A DNA stretch of 64,000 nucleotides from an uncultured Parabacteroides sp. (lineage in GTDB: Bacteria > Bacteroidota > Bacteroidia > Bacteroidales > Tannerellaceae), in the NCBI GenBank assembly GCA_949296075.1, contig CASFNG010000002.1, positions 32,641-96,640 of the forward strand, in the 5' to 3' direction. A program made the position numbers and the translations under genes. Below the pieces are notes generated by a model. The model saw only the letters and a program-made list of their open reading frames with translations. It was not told the origin of the DNA and made no database searches. Shown one piece after another: positions 17,775 through 26,530 of the stretch (its first letter is position 1; every line of letters starts with the position of its first letter).

Positions 17775-20033
17775 ATGAAAAAGACTACGATTTTGGCTTT
17801 TTTGCTGTGGATAGGCTGTGTTCCGCTCTTCGGGCAGACTATAAAAGGCACCGTGGTGGATCATGAAACCTCGGATCCCCTGTACTTGGCGAACGTGGTG
17901 TTGCTTAGCTTGCCTGATTCCACGTTTGTGACCGGGACGGTGACGGATGAGGCCGGTTGCTTCTCGCTTCCCCGGGTAGGGAAGGGGGCGTGCGTGATCC
18001 GTGTTAGTTATCTTGGGTATAGCCCTTACGAGGCGGAAGTTACCGGGGATGAGTTGGGGGTGTTACGGCTCTCGATGACGGGCAGTATGCTCGGAGAGGT
18101 AAAGGTGACGGCTACCCGTCCTTATTTGAAGCCCAAGAGTGATGGGGTGGCGGTAGAGATCGCGAATAGCCACTTGAAGAATTTGGGAGCCGCCTCGGAT
18201 GTGCTGGCTCAATTGCCTTTCGTGACGAGTAGCGGCGATGGTATTACCGTGTTTGGCAAAGGTACGCCTTTGATCTACATTGATAACCGGGAGGTGCGGG
18301 ATGTGTCGGAACTGGACGGTCTCAACTCGAATGACGTGAAGCGGGTCGAGGTGATTACTAACCCGGGCCCGCGTTACAAGGCCTCGGTGAAATCGGTGAT
18401 CCGTATCGAGACGGTCAGGAAAAGGGGGGATGGCCTGAGCGGAAACCTCTACGCCGGCGGTGACTTGAAACGCCGGATGTCTGACTTGTTCATCGGTAAC
18501 TTGAATTACCGTGCGGGAGGCTGGGATTTGTTCGGTACGCTGGACTTCCGCCAGACAAGGAGGAAGCAGTACACGGATTGGGATCAACAGACCAATAATC
18601 CGGGATTGGATGTGCAAGTCCGGCAGTCTTCCCGGCAACTTACCGACCGGGATAACCTGACGGCAAAGGTCGGCTCGACTTATGCGTGGGGAGAGTCGAA
18701 CTCACTCGGCGTGCGGTATGAGTACAGGAGGCTGCCTTCGGAACGGATGAGGTGGCGGAGTTCGTTGGATCTGTTCGAGAATGGGGATCGGAAAGAGGAA
18801 CGTCTCTCCTCGCAGAGCCGGGAGACGGAGAGCGACCGCCATTATGTCAATGCGTATTACTATCAGAACCTCGCTCCGAAGGTGACGCTGAAGGCGGATG
18901 CGGACTGGGCGAAGGGGATTTCCTCGGAGCTACAGCAGGTGAACGATCGGGTGGCTGCAGAGCGGGATGACCTACGTACGGATTCCCGGCAGGACTATGA
19001 CCTGGTGGCGGCACGCTTGTCGTTCGACACGGATTTCGGCAAGGCGGGTACGCTCTCCTATGGTGGTGAGTATTCCTATACGAACAACCGCCAGGAATTC
19101 GTGGTGAACGAGAGTTACACGGAGGCATTCCGAAACGATCAGAATACGTCCCGGCAGCACCTGCTCGCGCTTTATACCTCTTACCGGCTTCCGCTGGGCG
19201 CTTTCTCCATAGAGGCGGGGATCCGCTACGAACGGGCGGATTTCGCCTATTTCGAGAATGAGATACGGCAGGAGGGGCAAAGCCGTCTCTACAACGACTT
19301 CTTCCCGAATCTCGGCCTTTCTTACGCTAAAGGCGACCTGAACGCCTCTCTTTCTTTCGGCCGTTCCATCGTCCGTCCCAATTATTATCAGTTGCGTAAC
19401 AGCATACGTTATAATAGCGCTTACGCTTACGAGGCAGGTAATCCCTATCTCCTGCCCACGATCGATAACTCACTCTCCGCGTTGTTGGGCTGGAAAGGCT
19501 TTCTCCTCTCCGCGAACCTCGACATTTACAAGGATGCCTCGATATTGATCTCGCGACCGTACGACGAGCGTATCCTCCTGTCCGTGTTTGAGAATTTCGA
19601 TGATTATAAGAACCTGTCAGCCTCGTTGTTTTACTCCACGGCACTTGGTGTGTGGAAACCTTCCGCAAGTGTTAGTGTCTCGAAAGATTTTTTCTCGTAC
19701 GGAACTCCGGAGCGGGATTACGATCGTCCGATCTATTCGTTGAGTTGGAAAAATAACTTCGTGTTCCCGCATGCTTGGCAGGCGGGCGTGGATCTGCTGT
19801 ACGTGGCAAGGGGAGACGAGGAGATGAGTTACATGGGAGAGCAACTGGGACTGAATATCTATGTGTCTAAACGCTTTTTTGATGATCGCTTACGGGTGAA
19901 CCTCCGGGCTACGGATCTGTTTGGGCGGATGGATTACGAGTTTAGCCAAGTGATGAACAACATCTTGATGGATGTGCGCAATGATCTCGACTCCCGTGGC
20001 GTGTTCCTTTCCCTTTCTTACTATTTCAACTAG
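17775..20033 (+). CDS. Outer-membrane beta-barrel protein of the TonB-receptor-like OMP family
   Basis: A 752-residue exported protein: signal peptide (1-20), a carboxypeptidase-regulatory-like Ig domain (about 22-105, starting IKGTVVDHETSDPLYLANV), a plug-like domain (about 110-215, with PLIYIDNREVRDVSEL and VEVITNPGPRYKA), then a long barrel ending in an aromatic residue (LSLSYYFN). This matches the OMP_b-brl_3-type family common in Bacteroidota. It has no SusD neighbour, so the ligand is unknown. It is monocistronic, with a long leader and its own terminator. Confidence 0.85.
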   Translation: MKKTTILAFLLWIGCVPLFGQTIKGTVVDHETSDPLYLANVVLLSLPDSTFVTGTVTDEAGCFSLPRVGKGACVIRVSYLGYSPYEAEVTGDELGVLRLSMTGSMLGEVKVTATRPYLKPKSDGVAVEIANSHLKNLGAASDVLAQLPFVTSSGDGITVFGKGTPLIYIDNREVRDVSELDGLNSNDVKRVEVITNPGPRYKASVKSVIRIETVRKRGDGLSGNLYAGGDLKRRMSDLFIGNLNYRAGGWDLFGTLDFRQTRRKQYTDWDQQTNNPGLDVQVRQSSRQLTDRDNLTAKVGSTYAWGESNSLGVRYEYRRLPSERMRWRSSLDLFENGDRKEERLSSQSRETESDRHYVNAYYYQNLAPKVTLKADADWAKGISSELQQVNDRVAAERDDLRTDSRQDYDLVAARLSFDTDFGKAGTLSYGGEYSYTNNRQEFVVNESYTEAFRNDQNTSRQHLLALYTSYRLPLGAFSIEAGIRYERADFAYFENEIRQEGQSRLYNDFFPNLGLSYAKGDLNASLSFGRSIVRPNYYQLRNSIRYNSAYAYEAGNPYLLPTIDNSLSALLGWKGFLLSANLDIYKDASILISRPYDERILLSVFENFDDYKNLSASLFYSTALGVWKPSASVSVSKDFFSYGTPERDYDRPIYSLSWKNNFVFPHAWQAGVDLLYVARGDEEMSYMGEQLGLNIYVSKRFFDDRLRVNLRATDLFGRMDYEFSQVMNNILMDVRNDLDSRGVFLSLSYYFN

Positions 20034-20119
20034 ACAAAGAGCAAATATAAAGGAAAGCCCGTCGGCAACGAGCTGAGGAGGTTGTGAGATCGCGGGCTCT
20101 TTACCGAATGACGATCCAG

Positions 20120-20170
20120 ATCATCCTCCACGAAGTTGGTCGCTTAACCCTTCGGGAGGATGATTTTTTT
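20120..20170 (+). terminator. Terminator of the outer-membrane barrel gene
   Basis: ATCATCCTCC (20120-20129) pairs perfectly with GGAGGATGAT (20155-20164), with a further short inner match, and is followed by T6. Confidence 0.75.
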
Positions 20171-20188
20171 CATGGAGGATAAGGCGGT

Positions 20189-20830
20189 TTACTTCGGGTA
20201 GCCTACCGGGTTGTTGATCACGGGGATCTGGGTGTCCGACAGCTTGAGAACCTTTTTCAGCCCCTCGGTGTCCATCGTGGCGCGAGGCACGGTAGCCAAC
20301 CCGCAGCCCGAGCAGAAAAGGGCGATGTTCTGGGATACTAATCCCGTGTCGAAGATCCCCATCATCTTGTTTCGCTCCACGTTCCCCCCACTGCCGAACT
20401 TAGAGTAGTCCGTCACGACCAACAGGCTGATCGGGGCCGACATGACGAACGATTGCGGGCCCGCTACCAAGGCACGGTGATCTCCCTCGGCTACCGGCAG
20501 CAAGCGATGCCCTTGCGCATCGTATCGGTATGCCCCCTTTTTCATGATTACATAGACGTCTACGTCCTGCTTGTTCAAGGCGGTGGCGGCGGTACGCTTG
20601 CCATCGGGCCGGTTTACCCCCACGGCTGCCCAAAGCAGGTCGGACAGGTCTTGGTGGCTAAGCTCCCGGTTGGCGAACTCCCGGTCCGAATGCCGATCGG
20701 CCAAGGCCTTCATGACGGAAGAGCCCCTGTCCTTATTGGGAGCGTTCAGTTGGATAGTCTCTAATCGCTGGGCTTGCAGGCCGGAAAATCCTAACAACAT
20801 CGTGGTTAGCGCGCAAAGAAAAGTTTTCAT
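20189..20830 (-). CDS. Exported SagB-like nitroreductase family protein
   Basis: The 213-residue protein begins with a clear signal peptide (1-20, MKTFLCALTTMLLGFSGLQA) and then a nitroreductase/SagB-type FMN fold: HSDREFANRELSHQDLSDLLW, a middle region with GAYRYDAQGHRLL, and the C-terminal segment GLVSQNIALFCSGCGLATVPR. The start at 20830 is chosen because codons upstream of it (to 20983) cross the likely promoter. Nitroreductases reduce nitro groups or quinones with NAD(P)H, or oxidise azoline rings in SagB proteins. A periplasmic member must receive its flavin and electrons outside the cytoplasm, so its chemistry is uncertain. Confidence 0.85.
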   Translation of the reverse strand: MKTFLCALTTMLLGFSGLQAQRLETIQLNAPNKDRGSSVMKALADRHSDREFANRELSHQDLSDLLWAAVGVNRPDGKRTAATALNKQDVDVYVIMKKGAYRYDAQGHRLLPVAEGDHRALVAGPQSFVMSAPISLLVVTDYSKFGSGGNVERNKMMGIFDTGLVSQNIALFCSGCGLATVPRATMDTEGLKKVLKLSDTQIPVINNPVGYPK

Positions 20831-20859
20831 GATAAATTCGTTTAAATGGTTGTTATTCG

Positions 20860-20867
20860 CGAATGTA
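20860..20867 (-). promoter_or_regulatory. -7 promoter element (TACATTCG) of the nitroreductase gene
   Basis: A TAnnTTCG box followed by CGA on the minus strand, 29 bases upstream of the chosen start at 20830. Confidence 0.45.
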
Positions 20868-20994
20868 ACAATATCTTTTTTGCGCGACACGGGTGTGGAT
20901 GGGGATTTTCCCATAGATCGGATTTTCCCGTATAGGAGAAGATGCCGTGTCAGGGGCGCGACCCTTCCCAAAAAGTTGGTCATGCGTTTGTAAT

Positions 20995-21027
20995 AAGTTC
21001 TTCAAGGAATCGTCAAAAGTTCCTCAA
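20995..21027 (+). promoter_or_regulatory. Three tandem 11-bp repeats resembling a Pho box
   Basis: Three consecutive 11-mers end in NTCAA at an exact 11-base period (TCAA at 21002, 21013 and 21024). The first (AAGTTCTTCAA) and third (AAGTTCCTCAA) differ by one base; the middle one (GGAATCGTCAA) is more divergent. The array ends 21 bases before a TACTTTCG -7 box, the position normally held by the -33 box. OmpR-family activators such as PhoB bind tandem 11-bp direct repeats in this position. Assignment to PhoB is inference. Confidence 0.5.
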
Positions 21028-21048
21028 TATCTTGTAACACGCCCCCTC

Positions 21049-21056
21049 TACTTTCG
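21049..21056 (+). promoter_or_regulatory. -7 promoter element (TACTTTCG) of the TonB receptor operon
   Basis: A TAnnTTCG box followed by CGC, 24 bases before the ATG at 21081. It has no TTTG -33 box; the tandem repeats occupy that place, as at activator-dependent promoters. Confidence 0.5.
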
Positions 21057-21080
21057 CGCTCATAAAAAGAGAGGGCAAAA

Positions 21081-23744
21081 ATGCGATTGGTTCTAATAAG
21101 TGTTGTGGCCGCGGTTTTAGCGATTGACGCGGCGGCGAACGATTTTAAAGGCAAGGTCAAGGATGCGAGGACTGGCGAGGAATTGATAGGAGCCGCGGTG
21201 TTCGTGAAAGAACATCCGACGATTGGTGCCACGACGGGTTTGGACGGAAGTTTCGTGTTGAACGATATTCCCAAGGATAAGAGCGTGACGATCGTTTGCA
21301 GCTATATCAGCTATAAGACGATAGAGAAAAAGGTGAATCCCGCTTCCGGCCAAATGATCGACTTCAACATGGAGGCGGCTTCCCTGGAGCTGGAGGGAGT
21401 GACGGTCGTTGCCCGCAACCCAGGACGGACGGAGGCTGGGGCACGTGGCATTGAGCGTCAGTCGATGAATGTCGTGAACGTGATGAGCGCTAAGGCGATG
21501 GAGCTTTCTCCCGATATTACCGTGGCGAACGTTATCCAGCGTATGTCTGGTGTTACCATTGAACGCAATAGCAGTGGTGAGGGGCAATATGCGATCCTTC
21601 GCGGAATGGACAAGCGTTATAACTATACCCTGATCAACGGCGTGAAGATCCCTAGCCCGGATAATAAGAACCGGTTCGTTCCTCTCGACATATTCCCTTC
21701 CGAGATGTTAGACCGTTTGGAGGTGACGAAATCGTTGACCGCCAATCTGGAGGGTGACGGGATCGGGGGCGCCGTCAACTTGATCATGAAGGACGCTCCG
21801 GATCGACGACAATTCACGGCCAATATCTCCACGGGATATAACGCGATGTACTTCGGCCGAGATTTCCAGTCGTTCAATCATGGGGCGATCGTGAAAGAGT
21901 CGCCTTACGAACAGATGGGTGAGCCCGCCAATTTCCAGGTTTCCCCGGATAACTTCACGAAAGAGAACTTGCGGATGAAGTGGAAGAGACCGTTGCCGGA
22001 CCTGACGGCGGGGCTCTCTTATGGGGATCGCTTCCTCGACCATAAGCTCGGGGTGATGCTGGCCGCCTCGTATTTGAATACCTATCGGGGCAAGGAGAGC
22101 GAGATTTACTACCAGACCGGGGCAAGCCGTAACGGGACGGAGTTCAGGAACTATTCCGCTCAACAGACACGTATCGGGGCTCATGCGAAATTGGACTATC
22201 AGATTAATGAAAGGCACAAGCTGACCTGGTATAATGGCTACATGGATATGACGGAGGCTGAGGTGCGCGACCGTCTGGATGACGAGGAACAGCACGTACG
22301 TATGAAATGGAACCATCAATATATCATTAACTCTACCTTAAAGGGTGAGCATGCGTTCCTGCATGATAACACTTTGCGCCTGAATTGGTCCGCCGTGATA
22401 TCGAAAGCCTTCAGCGAGACTCCGGACAACGCAGAGATCTCCCTCTTGGATCATGGTGACCGGGTGGCGGTGAATAGTGCCGCTATCCGCCGTTGGGAGC
22501 ATAACTCGGATAAGGACAAGTCCGGGTATGTGGACTTGATGTATAAGTTGGGTTTGGATAATGGCTCTTCGTTCGATTTCTCGATCGGAGGTATGTACCG
22601 AGATAAGAAACGCGACAGTTACTTTAACGAGTATAATTTCCGCACGGAAAATGGTAATCCACAGATCAAGGGCGAGGATTGGAGCAATTTTGATGAGATC
22701 GTCTTTACGCCTCGCTACCGGAACATCAGCGACGCGTTGAACTATGATGCCACCGAGAGGATCGGCGCCGCTTACGGGATGGTGAAATATACGTTCAACA
22801 AATGGGAATTGATCGCGGGAGTACGTATGGAGCATACCAACCAAGGCTATCTGCTTAAATATCCGACCGAGAACGCGGATCCGGAAGGTGGGCAGAAATA
22901 TACCGATGTCCTTCCGAGTTTCCATGCCAAATATGGAGTGCATCATAACGCGAACTTGCGATTCTCGTATGCCCGCTCGATCAACCGGCCGAGTTTTTTC
23001 GAGATTGTCCCTTATACGATACTGAATGAGGATTATAGCGAGAAAGGAAATCCGGACTTGAAGCATACTGTCGCAGACAATATAGATATTCGGTATGAGT
23101 TTTTCCCGAAATCATCGGAGCAGTTCATGGCAGGTTTCTTCTATAAGCGGTTAGAGAATCCGATAGAGTATGGCTTGGTTCCGATGGGACAGGACGTTTA
23201 CTTGATGCCGATGAACTTTGGTGACGCGAATAACCTGGGTGTTGAGGTGGACATCATGAAGTACTTCAATTGGTTCGGCCTAAAGGCGAATTATACGTTC
23301 ACGCACTCCAAGATCACGACCGATAAGCGTATCATGGATGGGACAGAGGTGCGTACCGTCCGTCAGTCTCGTCCCTTGTTTGGACAGGCCGCCCACGTGG
23401 CGAATCTCTCCTTGCTCTTCAAAAGCTCCTCATACGGCTGGGAAGGGCAGATAGCAGGCAGTTATACGGGTAAACGGCTGAGTGATGTCTCCAACTGGTA
23501 CGACGATGATATTTGGGAGGACGGTTACTTCCAGTTAGACTTGTCGTTGGAGAAGAGCTTTCGTTGCGGTGTCAGCCTGTATGCTAAAGCATCCAACCTA
23601 TTGGATACCCCTTTGCTACGCTATTATCACAAAGGGCCTCATACCGATAATATCCAGAATTTCGAGCGAAAGAATGGAAACCTGATCGAACGGAGGGAGT
23701 GGCACGGCCAATCCTTCATGATCGGTGTGCGCTATAAATTGTGA
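21081..23744 (+). CDS. TonB-dependent receptor of a putative organophosphate locus
   Basis: The 887-residue receptor has a signal peptide (1-19), a carboxypeptidase-regulatory-like domain (about 22-100), a TonB plug (about 125-240, with NVIQRMSGVTIERNSSGEGQ and RGMDKRYNYTLINGVKIP), and a 22-strand-type barrel (about 250-887) ending QSFMIGVRYKL with the C-terminal aromatic-plus-last-strand signature. The plug matches the Caulobacter/Xanthomonas-type receptors rather than SusC: there is no SusD-like gene. It is 41 bases upstream of a beta-helix lipoprotein gene, and an acid-phosphatase-like gene follows, suggesting uptake of a phosphorylated compound. Confidence 0.85.
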   Translation: MRLVLISVVAAVLAIDAAANDFKGKVKDARTGEELIGAAVFVKEHPTIGATTGLDGSFVLNDIPKDKSVTIVCSYISYKTIEKKVNPASGQMIDFNMEAASLELEGVTVVARNPGRTEAGARGIERQSMNVVNVMSAKAMELSPDITVANVIQRMSGVTIERNSSGEGQYAILRGMDKRYNYTLINGVKIPSPDNKNRFVPLDIFPSEMLDRLEVTKSLTANLEGDGIGGAVNLIMKDAPDRRQFTANISTGYNAMYFGRDFQSFNHGAIVKESPYEQMGEPANFQVSPDNFTKENLRMKWKRPLPDLTAGLSYGDRFLDHKLGVMLAASYLNTYRGKESEIYYQTGASRNGTEFRNYSAQQTRIGAHAKLDYQINERHKLTWYNGYMDMTEAEVRDRLDDEEQHVRMKWNHQYIINSTLKGEHAFLHDNTLRLNWSAVISKAFSETPDNAEISLLDHGDRVAVNSAAIRRWEHNSDKDKSGYVDLMYKLGLDNGSSFDFSIGGMYRDKKRDSYFNEYNFRTENGNPQIKGEDWSNFDEIVFTPRYRNISDALNYDATERIGAAYGMVKYTFNKWELIAGVRMEHTNQGYLLKYPTENADPEGGQKYTDVLPSFHAKYGVHHNANLRFSYARSINRPSFFEIVPYTILNEDYSEKGNPDLKHTVADNIDIRYEFFPKSSEQFMAGFFYKRLENPIEYGLVPMGQDVYLMPMNFGDANNLGVEVDIMKYFNWFGLKANYTFTHSKITTDKRIMDGTEVRTVRQSRPLFGQAAHVANLSLLFKSSSYGWEGQIAGSYTGKRLSDVSNWYDDDIWEDGYFQLDLSLEKSFRCGVSLYAKASNLLDTPLLRYYHKGPHTDNIQNFERKNGNLIERREWHGQSFMIGVRYKL

Positions 23745-23785
23745 CAAAGCAAATTCAACCAATATTCATTTAATTTTTTGCCATT

Positions 23786-25201
23786 ATGAAACTGAAAAAT
23801 TATTTTTTGCTGGCTGCCGCAATGTTGACCACGACGATTGGTTTTACAGCTTGCGACGATGAGGATGATCCCATTCCTCCGGTTGTAAATCCGGATGATG
23901 ATCAGGAAGGCGAGGAGCCGGAAACTCCGGTCGATCCTTGGGAGATCGCAGATGTGATCACTTGGCCGGGAGATACGATCGTTAACCTGACGGATCACTT
24001 CACCGTGCCCGAGGGTAAGTCGCTGATCGTTGAAGCGGGAGCCCAGATCATCGTGAGCACAGATGGCGTGGGAGCCAACCAGCAACCGATCGAGTTCACG
24101 GTAAGTGGCAACCTCTATTGCCAAGGGACGGAAGAAAACCCTGTTTTGTTCTCCGTGGATGAATCGTTGCGTACGGAGGCGAATACTTTCGCAGGCTTAT
24201 GGGGAGGCATTGTCGCCACTTCCACTTGTGCGGAGATGCTGATCGACCATACGATTATTGAATATACTGGAGGCGACGTGATCGAGGGCGCTCCCGCCGC
24301 TAACGCAGGCATTTACGAGGCAGGGGATGACGCTTATCCGCAAATCACGACGAACAACGTGAATGGTAAGTACGTGATCACGAACTCTATCTTGCGCAAT
24401 GGCGTATCCGATGCGATCTATATGATGGGTGGGCAGGCGATTATAGCCAATAACCTGTTTGTCGCTAACGGTGAGACCGGTGAGGAAGCGGTGAACGTGA
24501 AGTCCGGTTGCCGTGTGGATGTGGCAGGCAATGTGATGTTCGCCCCGAACACGAATGCCTTGAAGCTCTCCAGCTCGGATCAAAGCGAGGTGCGTACGCA
24601 GGCTGTGGTACACGCTTACAACAATACGATCATCAACGCTGGCTGGCGTCGCGACAGTGAGAAAGGCGGAGGTATCTATGCGGAAGAGAATGTGTCCGCC
24701 TATGTATATAATAACCTGTTGGTGAACTGTAAATACCGTGCCATGACCCCGGCGCTCGACAACCTGGCAAACGTGGAAGGTGGGTACGACGATCAGCACT
24801 CGATGATCGACTATAACTTCTATGCTTCCGGCAACCAGGAGGTGGACGAGAACTATGTTTATGAGAACGGTATCCTGTACGCATGGCAAGGCTATAATTT
24901 CGCCCATGATGAGTACCACGTTGGCGTGGTGGACGCTCATAGCGTAATCGCTACGGAGGAGGACTCGAAGGATCCGTTGTTCGTGAACTTCGATATCAAT
25001 GCCGTATCGCTGACGGGTTATGTGTATGATGACGCCTGGGACTTCCACCTGACGGCTTCCTCGCCTGCCTTGAGCGGAGCATATGCAGGGGGCGACGCGG
25101 ATGCCACTCCCTCTTTCTTGACGAGTGGCTTGACCGTGAACGGGCAGACTTACACGTCGCCGGCCGTGGAGACTTGTTTTGGCGCTTTTGGAACGAATTG
25201 A
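23786..25201 (+). CDS. Right-handed beta-helix surface lipoprotein
   Basis: The 471-residue protein has a lipoprotein signal (lipobox GFTAC, Cys at about 23), an acidic low-complexity linker (DDEDDP through GEEPETPVDP), and a parallel beta-helix body (about 75-400) seen as repeated short N-rich turns (ITNSILRNGVSDAIY, IANNLFVANGE, VYNNLLVNC). The acidic stretch directly after the lipidated Cys resembles the surface-export signal of Bacteroidota lipoproteins. Beta-helix proteins often bind or cleave carbohydrates, but no catalytic residues are evident. It is probably the surface binding partner of the upstream receptor. Confidence 0.8.
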   Translation: MKLKNYFLLAAAMLTTTIGFTACDDEDDPIPPVVNPDDDQEGEEPETPVDPWEIADVITWPGDTIVNLTDHFTVPEGKSLIVEAGAQIIVSTDGVGANQQPIEFTVSGNLYCQGTEENPVLFSVDESLRTEANTFAGLWGGIVATSTCAEMLIDHTIIEYTGGDVIEGAPAANAGIYEAGDDAYPQITTNNVNGKYVITNSILRNGVSDAIYMMGGQAIIANNLFVANGETGEEAVNVKSGCRVDVAGNVMFAPNTNALKLSSSDQSEVRTQAVVHAYNNTIINAGWRRDSEKGGGIYAEENVSAYVYNNLLVNCKYRAMTPALDNLANVEGGYDDQHSMIDYNFYASGNQEVDENYVYENGILYAWQGYNFAHDEYHVGVVDAHSVIATEEDSKDPLFVNFDINAVSLTGYVYDDAWDFHLTASSPALSGAYAGGDADATPSFLTSGLTVNGQTYTSPAVETCFGAFGTN

Positions 25202-25282
25202 TTCATGGAAATGAATCGTGTTGATTGGTAGTGGGTTTGTGGGCCTGAAAAATAATAATTTAGAGGGTTCACAAACCTTTTT

Positions 25283-25290
25283 TACTTTTG
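25283..25290 (+). promoter_or_regulatory. -7 promoter element (TACTTTTG) of the acid-phosphatase-like gene
   Basis: A perfect TAnnTTTG box, 29 bases before the ATG; TTTA at 25259-25262 stands 20 bases upstream as a possible -33 box. The T-run of an inverted repeat (GGTTTGTG 25234-25241 with CACAAACC 25270-25277) leads into it. Confidence 0.55.
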
Positions 25291-25319
25291 TGAATTGAAG
25301 ATTAAAAGAAGAGTATTTT

Positions 25320-26345
25320 ATGGATCGAAGAAATTATTTGAGATCACTTTCTGCCTTGTTCGCGACCACACTTTTGGGTGGGGCGACATCCTCGGCGGCC
25401 AACAGTCGCTCCGAGCGGACGTTGGAGCGTGCCGACAGGGCGGCGACCCGTTATGGCGATCAACGCCAGGCTGAATTAACGCTCCCGGAGATCCCGGAGG
25501 ATAACCTAAACTTTTTCCTTGCGAATGACCTGGGACGCAATGGCTATTACGAGCAGAAGCCGATAGCCGAATTGATGGGACGGATAGCGGAGCGGATCGA
25601 TATCGAGTTCGTGGTCGCTCCCGGCGACATCCACCATTTCAACGGCGTGGCGAGTGTGCAGGATCCGCTATGGATGACCAATTATGAGCAGATATACAGT
25701 CATCCGGACTTGATGATCGACTGGTTTACCTTGTGCGGGAACCACGAGTACCGGGGCAATACGCAGGCGGTGATCGACTACGGTAGGGTAAGTCGCCGCT
25801 GGATGATGCGGGCTCGTTATTACAGCAAGCTATTCGAGCTGGATAAGGAGACGGTTGAGATCTTCTTTATCGATACGACACCCTTGATCGAGCGATACCG
25901 CGAGAAAGAGGAGAAATACCCTGATGCCGGGCTGCAAAGTGTGGAGGCGCAGAAACGTTGGCTGGAAGGGGCGCTTGCCGCGTCGAAGGCGAAATGGAAG
26001 ATCGTGACGGGGCATCACCCGCTCTATGCCGATACGAGCAAGTCGGAGAGCGAGCGCATGGATATGAGGCGGCATATCGAGCCGCTGTTAGACAAATATG
26101 GTGTCGATATGTACCTATGCGGCCATATCCATAATTTCCAGCATATCCAGCCGGCCGGAAGCAAGGTGGACTACGTGGTGAATACTTCCGGGTCGCTTTC
26201 CCGGAAGGTAAAGGCGATCGAGGGGACAAGGTTCTGCAATGATGAGGCAGGCTTCACCCTCTTCTCGCTCAATGATGAGGGGGTCACTTTCTATATGATC
26301 AACGGAAAAGGCAAGATATTGTATCAATATACCCGATCCAAATAA
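25320..26345 (+). CDS. Exported metallophosphatase related to purple acid phosphatases
   Basis: The 341-residue protein has an N-terminal export signal with a twin-arginine-like start (DRRNYLRSL) and a calcineurin-fold phosphatase domain. Metal ligands align with the TRAP/purple acid phosphatase set: Asp70 (ANDLG), Asp103 (PGDIHH), Asn141 (GNHEY), His232 (VTGHH) and His269/His271 (GHIHN). The Tyr of the GDxxY motif, which gives the purple Fe(III) colour, is His106 here. It probably hydrolyses phosphomonoesters outside the cytoplasm for the neighbouring receptor. It has its own promoter but lies on the same strand, 118 bases after the lipoprotein gene. Confidence 0.85.
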   Translation: MDRRNYLRSLSALFATTLLGGATSSAANSRSERTLERADRAATRYGDQRQAELTLPEIPEDNLNFFLANDLGRNGYYEQKPIAELMGRIAERIDIEFVVAPGDIHHFNGVASVQDPLWMTNYEQIYSHPDLMIDWFTLCGNHEYRGNTQAVIDYGRVSRRWMMRARYYSKLFELDKETVEIFFIDTTPLIERYREKEEKYPDAGLQSVEAQKRWLEGALAASKAKWKIVTGHHPLYADTSKSESERMDMRRHIEPLLDKYGVDMYLCGHIHNFQHIQPAGSKVDYVVNTSGSLSRKVKAIEGTRFCNDEAGFTLFSLNDEGVTFYMINGKGKILYQYTRSK

Positions 26346-26378
26346 CTTCGTAGGCAGGAAAAGTGGCCCTTGGGATTG

Positions 26379-26434
26379 GTCCAAGTACCCGGAGGACGCG
26401 AAGGTGCGAACCCGGGTGCTTGGACTCTGTTTTT
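26379..26434 (+). terminator. Terminator of the acid-phosphatase-like gene
   Basis: A 14-bp stem with one wobble (26379-26392 with 26412-26425) is followed by TCTGTTTTT. It lies 34 bases after the stop codon. Confidence 0.7.
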
Positions 26435-26522
26435 CGTGGGATCGGGATGCCCTCGCGAAGCCTGCCCGGGGATTTCCCGATCCCTCGCGATGAATCGTGG
26501 GAAAGTCGCTCCTCTTTTTAAG

Positions 26523-26530
26523 TATCTTTG
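26523..26530 (+). promoter_or_regulatory. -7 promoter element (TATCTTTG) of the second outer-membrane barrel gene
   Basis: A perfect TAnnTTTG box, giving a leader of roughly 105 bases. The leader contains a stem-loop (26553-26562 with 26567-26577, one bulge). Confidence 0.55.
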
